Positions 60,054 through 64,000 of a stretch of 64,000 nucleotides of DNA are shown here, piece by piece (within the stretch, counting starts at the first letter, position 1; each line of letters starts with the position of its first letter). The position numbers and the translations under genes are program-made. The stretch is from positions 3,306,001 to 3,370,000 of the forward strand of contig JAZBRI010000010.1 of assembly GCA_036874045.1 (NCBI GenBank), written 5' to 3'. The notes beneath the pieces are model-generated. The model was not told the DNA's origin, ran no database searches, and saw nothing but the letters and a program-made list of their open reading frames with translations. Origin of the DNA: Cymodocea nodosa (Eukaryota; Streptophyta; Magnoliopsida; Alismatales; Cymodoceaceae).

Positions 60054-61013
60054 TTATTTTTCAAGAAATGTTTGTTGTAATCTTTCAAGATATGGTGCTA
60101 ATGATTGTGATTTAAAAGATTCTTTTTCTTTCATTTGATTTGTTTGATCATTTTTAGTCTCATTTTTAGATTCAGATTTTTCTGCATTGATTTCTATGTT
60201 TTCAGATATTACATTTTCATTATCATTTTGATTTTTGTTCTTATCCACCTTCATATTACTTTCTTTTTGAATTCTTGGTGATATATTAGTTCCAGATCTT
60301 AATGTTATACATACATCTTCCAGATTTTCGTTACTTTCTTGATGTTCTTGTATTTCATTTTCGTGATTATGATCTTCAACTATTTTTAGTTTTAAATTGT
60401 ATTCTTTAAATTCTATTACATTGGTATTTTCCATTGTTTGTATGTCTTGCAAATTATGCCGATCTATAACATTAAAGTTTTCATTTGTGTTTTCCTATTG
60501 CATAACTTGTAATTTCATTGTAAACTTGTCTAATGCTTTTAGTTTTCTTTCCAAATCATCTAATCTCGTTACATTCAATTTTTAATTGATTTTCATTATA
60601 GTTTTTTTAGTTTCGTATATAATATCAATTTTTGATTCTGAATATTCTTCCTTATAGTTTAATTGGTTGACTTCTTGTTGCTGACACATATATTGTTCTA
60701 GTTAGTCCATGTTTTGTTCTAAGCTACACTCCAGTCTATCATACCTATCCCAAACTTTCTTGTCTCTCAACATATTACACATTCTAAACTGACCATCAGT
60801 TGGGTAAACCATAGAATTCTCATACTTAGATCTATTATAGTGAAGATAATTCATTTGTTGTTCATGTGATCTAACCATCTGCAATCGTCTCAGTTTCAAA
60901 CAATCAGAAATGTCATGACCTTTCAAATTGCAGAATTCACATATGCTAACTACAGGTTTCAAAATTCTTTGAGCATAAGCATATGCCATATTCTCAATTA
61001 TAGAAGAAAACAC
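60054..61013 (-). pseudogene. C2 proximal gag remnant with zinc knuckle
   Basis: Minus strand: starts ENMAYAYAQRILKPVVS, then CEFCNLKGHDISDC (a CCHC zinc knuckle, about 60910-60950), a charged segment, and 60452-60054 with the conserved ITLRSGT box that precedes protease in this clade. The N-terminal gag domain expected upstream is missing; only about 60 bases separate it from the PBS. A matching N-terminal gag is instead found at 42715-44000. Confidence 0.8.
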
Positions 61014-61096
61014 ACAACACTCCTCTTGCTATTAAAACAAAACAGCACTTACAGTTGTTTAGCTACTCAATTCCTCGGCAATGGCGCCAGAAAACC
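61014..61096 (-). other. C2 leader and primer binding site
   Basis: PBS TGGCGCCATTGCCGAGGA on the minus strand (61072-61089), seven bases inside the 5' LTR. One base off the TGGCGCCGTTGCCGGGGA-type site (recalled) used by Athila/Tat elements, at two positions. The leader is only about 60 bases. Confidence 0.88.
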
Positions 61097-63289
61097 TGTT
61101 TGGGTTTTGTTAACTTCTGTTTAGTTGTGACAAGTTAAATCTTAAACTTGCTTATATCAGTAATTCCTTTTTGAAGTAAACAAACAACCTTTCACAAAAA
61201 TTAGATATTTATTCCAATTTGTATTTTAACTGCAAGTGCATAATGTATATTGTATTTGTGTGCAAGTACAGGTCCCATAGAGAATTGAGTAAGAATTATG
61301 TATTGTTTCGTTTTTAATAATGAAATTTATATGTTCAGTAAGCACTCGGTTGAGTTATGGCTAACTCAACGGACTAACCTCGTGGAATTGAATTAACTCC
61401 ACGATGCTATCTTTCCAGTTTAATACTGCTATTTACAAAGGAATTCGGCCAACCATTGGGCGGTTCCACAGATTGTAAATAACATCAGTTAAGCTCTTTA
61501 ATGCTAGTTAATATTAGATTTATCATTAAGCAACACTAACATTTAGATATTTCAAATAGTAACTATTAAAATCTTTAAGTATTTGGAACGAATCAATTTT
61601 AGTAAACTATAAAACTATTTTCTATTTTTTGAATCAAACAAACATAAAACATTCACAATACTAACAATGATAACATTAATCACGATACAAAACAAACAAT
61701 ACAACACTTAAATACTAAATGTAAACACAAATAAGTTGTTATTTTTGGTATTTTTGTTTTGATATGTTCATGAAAATGGACGAAAGGTGAAATGCAAAAA
61801 TAATCTCTATCGATAGTAAATACTTCCGTCACTACATTCGACGTGATTACACCACTGAAAACTTAATCACTTACAATCTGACCTCCTCTCCCTATAGAAT
61901 CGCGAGTCCAAAATTGCAAGATGATCTCTTGAGATATGAGTTGGTGCTTGTTGAAAATGGCTTCCCTTCTTGCGACACAATCACTACTCATAGTGGTTGT
62001 CAGGCACCGTGTTTGGCTCAGAATCGACCTGACATCAGGAAAGTATCTTCATAGACCTTTGATGGTTGGTGATTATAGTGATGTTGGTGAATTGTTGGTG
62101 ATGTTGTGGGTTCTTCAATGAACTTCCGACACTGCTTGCAATTAGTGTGGTCCTCCACCTCTACACACACTACCAAAAACCGCCAACCACCCTTTTTTCA
62201 TTTTTTCTCCTCTTCTTTTATATTTCTTTAGTAGTAACTGCTTCTGCTTAGATGATCGGTTGAATTTCCTTCATTCATATCAACGATGATGATTTCTTCT
62301 TCCTTCCACGAGTGAATTCCTACGTGATACGTGCAATCGTGGTTTTCCTTTGAATGTCCTGTTTCTGTAACTGCTACAGTGGCATATTAGAAAATAAATG
62401 GTCCGTGGAGTTACAAATAACTCGACGGACTTACTTCGTTGATTTAACTATAAAACACGTGCAATAAAGAAATAAGCTACTAACATAACGCGTTACCTTA
62501 GTATGTAATCATGTAACTCAACGCGTATAGTTATGCTAACTTAACAAATTAAACATGTGCATCTCATGTGACATAATAAAGCATTTAAATTCAACACGTG
62601 TATAATTCTAACTTAACGAGTTCAGATATATAACTTACGTTTTTCACTCGCTAACTCAACAAATTCTCACGTGATCTTTTTATACCTTTAAACCTGTAAC
62701 TCAACGAGTTGGCATGTGATCTTTTAACAAAAAGAACACTAACTTAATGAGTTGTTATTGTTCACTTGTACATGATATAAATATATGCAAATAAAATGGA
62801 TCATGCTTAGTATTATAAAACCACACTTAAATCAGGTTTTCAGATCACAACACGTGTCCTTAATAAGTTTTATGAATAAAAGGATATTTCAGATACTTAC
62901 AATCTTAACTATCCGATGCCTAGATGCATTTCGGATAGTTAGCAGATAACTCACCAAAAATCTACTTAAGTCATGTATTGAAGTTTCAACACGTGTAATC
63001 TAGGAAATAATAAAATATTCGTTTAAAACATAACTATCTGGTACATTAAACATAACTCTCCAAAATAATAGAAAATTTGAATACTTAAGAATTTTACAGT
63101 CTGCAATTCACCGACAGTTCAGAAATCTACTTAATTAACATTAATTCCTTGAAATTATGTAGATTCTTTCATTAATGCTTATAACAGTGCAGTTATAACA
63201 TAATGGCTTAATTCTCATATGATAAGCTAAATATTATGCAATTAACCATCATTTAACCGTTAATATTATGCACTTTTTCATTCTAAACA
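61097..63289 (-). repeat. C2 5' LTR (LTR-C, 2193 bp)
   Basis: Plus-strand reading TGTTTGGGTTTTG ... TTCTAAACA, collinear with 36920-39168. Lacks about 40 bases near 61925 relative to the other LTR (the region after ATTGCAAGATGATCTC). Contains the same motif series: TAACTCAACGGACTAAC near 61360, CGGATAGTTA near 62933-62942, CACGTG near 62456 and elsewhere, and minus TATAAAAG near 62214-62221. Confidence 0.93.
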
Positions 63290-63294
63290 CTACA

Positions 63295-63763
63295 CATTAA
63301 TATTTCCTTTTTCTTTTTAATCATTTGATGTGTTGGATAATATTTTTCCAGAAAAATAGAGCAAAATTCAGTCCATGTAGAAATTGAATCAGGCGATAGA
63401 GTATATAACCATCTCTTAGTTGTGTCTTTTAAAGCAAAAGGAATATATCTAAGTTTAATAGCATCAATACTCATGTTCAACATTTTCATCATTTGACAAA
63501 CTTCATTAATAGGCATCTGACTAATAGGCATCTGATTTAATAGGCAACAAATTCTCTAAGGAAATAATAGGCATCTTCTCTTTCTAATCCATGAAAGTAT
63601 GGCAACTGACTAATATAATTAGATTTTAGTTCAAACCTATCACCCTCAAAGTTTGGTAATCGAATACGTGTAGGTTCATCAACTAGTTCAAGATATAGAA
63701 TTTTCCCTAATGGTTTTTCTATTGGAGCAGCCATATCTTCATTCTCCTTTAAAGAAAGGTTAG
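63295..63763 (-). pseudogene. Gypsy C1 gag, N-terminal part
   Basis: Minus strand: KENEDMAAPIEKPLGK, RLPNFEGDRFELKSNYISQL, YFHGLEREDAYYFLREF (63821-63537 frame), then a small local duplication of TAATAGGCATCTGA (63508-63545) that breaks the frame, and NEVCQMMKM..TKRWLYTLSPDSISTWTEF..YYPTH. It is the retrotransposon gag domain. Continues at 36914 beyond C2; upstream it is cut by a plus-strand LTR-C. Confidence 0.88.
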
Positions 63764-63768
63764 GTACA

Positions 63769-64000
63769 TGTTTAGAATAAAAAGTGCATAATATTAATGA
63801 ATAAATGATGGTTAATTGCATAATATTTAGCTTATCATAAGAGAATTAAGCCATTATGTTATAATTGCACTATTATATACTTTATTGAAAAAATCAGCAT
63901 AATTTTAAGGAATTAGTGTTAATTAAGTACATTTCTGAACTGTTAGTGAATTATAAGCTTTGAAATTCTTAAGTATCCAAATTTTCTGTTATTTCGAAGA
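63769..64000 (+). repeat. Gypsy LTR-C, plus strand, start only
   Basis: TGTTTAGAATAAAAAGTGC at 63769, following 29041 onward and the inverse of 39168 downward. Preceded by GTACA (63764-63768), the probable left TSD copy; the right end lies beyond the window, so it may be a solo LTR or a whole element. Confidence 0.88.

Larger units (their letters stand above)
36920..63289 (-). mobile_element. Gypsy element C2 (Athila/Tat-like), with Copia E nested
   Basis: Both ends carry perfect TSD CTACA (36915-36919 and 63290-63294); minus-strand ends TGTTTAGAATG and CTAAACA. 26,370 bp including the 8.4-kb Copia E, about 18 kb without it. Minus-strand order: 5' LTR, PBS, short gag with zinc knuckle, protease, RT, RNase H, integrase, motif-rich spacer, ORF3, second motif array, a second gag module with its own leader, F-box fragment, long 3' UTR, PPT, 3' LTR. 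The gag module and F-box between ORF3 and 3' UTR are abnormal for the family. Confidence 0.9.

Noticed and set aside
1-64000. CRISPR array, prokaryotic operon or phage features
   Set aside because: No direct repeats with uniform spacers, no prokaryotic gene order; all coding sequence is plant retrotransposon or F-box type.

Overview
The window is plant nuclear DNA, AT-rich and made almost entirely of LTR retrotransposons nested inside one another. The plant origin rests on Copia elements primed by initiator tRNA-Met (TGGTATCAGAGC), an Athila/Tat-like Gypsy element with a TGGCGCCATTGCCGAGG-type primer site and a DLGA protease, a plant F-box-associated gene fragment, and a 5S-rRNA-derived SINE. 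No intact host gene was found. The species cannot be named from the sequence.

Layout. Bases 1-2669 are an inverted partial copy of the 3' part of Copia element B. Element B runs 2705-27389 (partial gag, pol, spacer, an extra ORF3, 3' LTR). Element A (11467-25654, TSD ATACA) sits inside B's ORF3. A keeps gag and ORF3 but has no pol. Its gag is interrupted by a solo LTR of family B (TSD ACATG), which is itself interrupted by a solo LTR of Gypsy family C (TSD CCATG); A also carries an inverted solo LTR of its own family (TSD TATTT). A 5S-derived SINE with a 16-bp TSD lies in the B ORF3. From 27390 the substrate is broken Gypsy (C1): two convergent 3' ends (27390-29790 plus, 29833-34323 minus), a solo LTR-A (30138-31702, TSD TTAAC), a solo LTR-D (34329-36172, TSD ACAAT) and a gag fragment. 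Into that gag went a second Gypsy, C2 (36920-63289, minus strand, TSD CTACA), with both LTRs, pol, ORF3, a second gag module in an unusual 3' position and a captured F-box gene. Copia E (45062-53436, TSD TATAC) is inserted in C2's ORF3. C1 gag resumes at 63290 and is cut by another plus-strand LTR-C at 63769.

Two themes link otherwise unrelated elements. First, both Copia (A, B) and Gypsy (C2) carry the same kind of extra ORF3 (leader with acidic or basic runs, a globular domain like the plant 'putative transposon protein' family, then a Q-rich and/or helical tail). Second, LTRs of all families, and the DNA just upstream of ORF3, are filled with variants of one 10-mer, CGNNNAGTTA, often as inverted pairs and mixed with CACGTG. 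This shared motif grammar, and its link to ORF3, is the most interesting signal here; a sequence-specific anti-silencing or transcription-factor-capture system is an inference, not something shown. All coding regions are decayed by stops and frameshifts; the F-box fragment is the least damaged. Family names and TSD calls were made by reading, with no database search.
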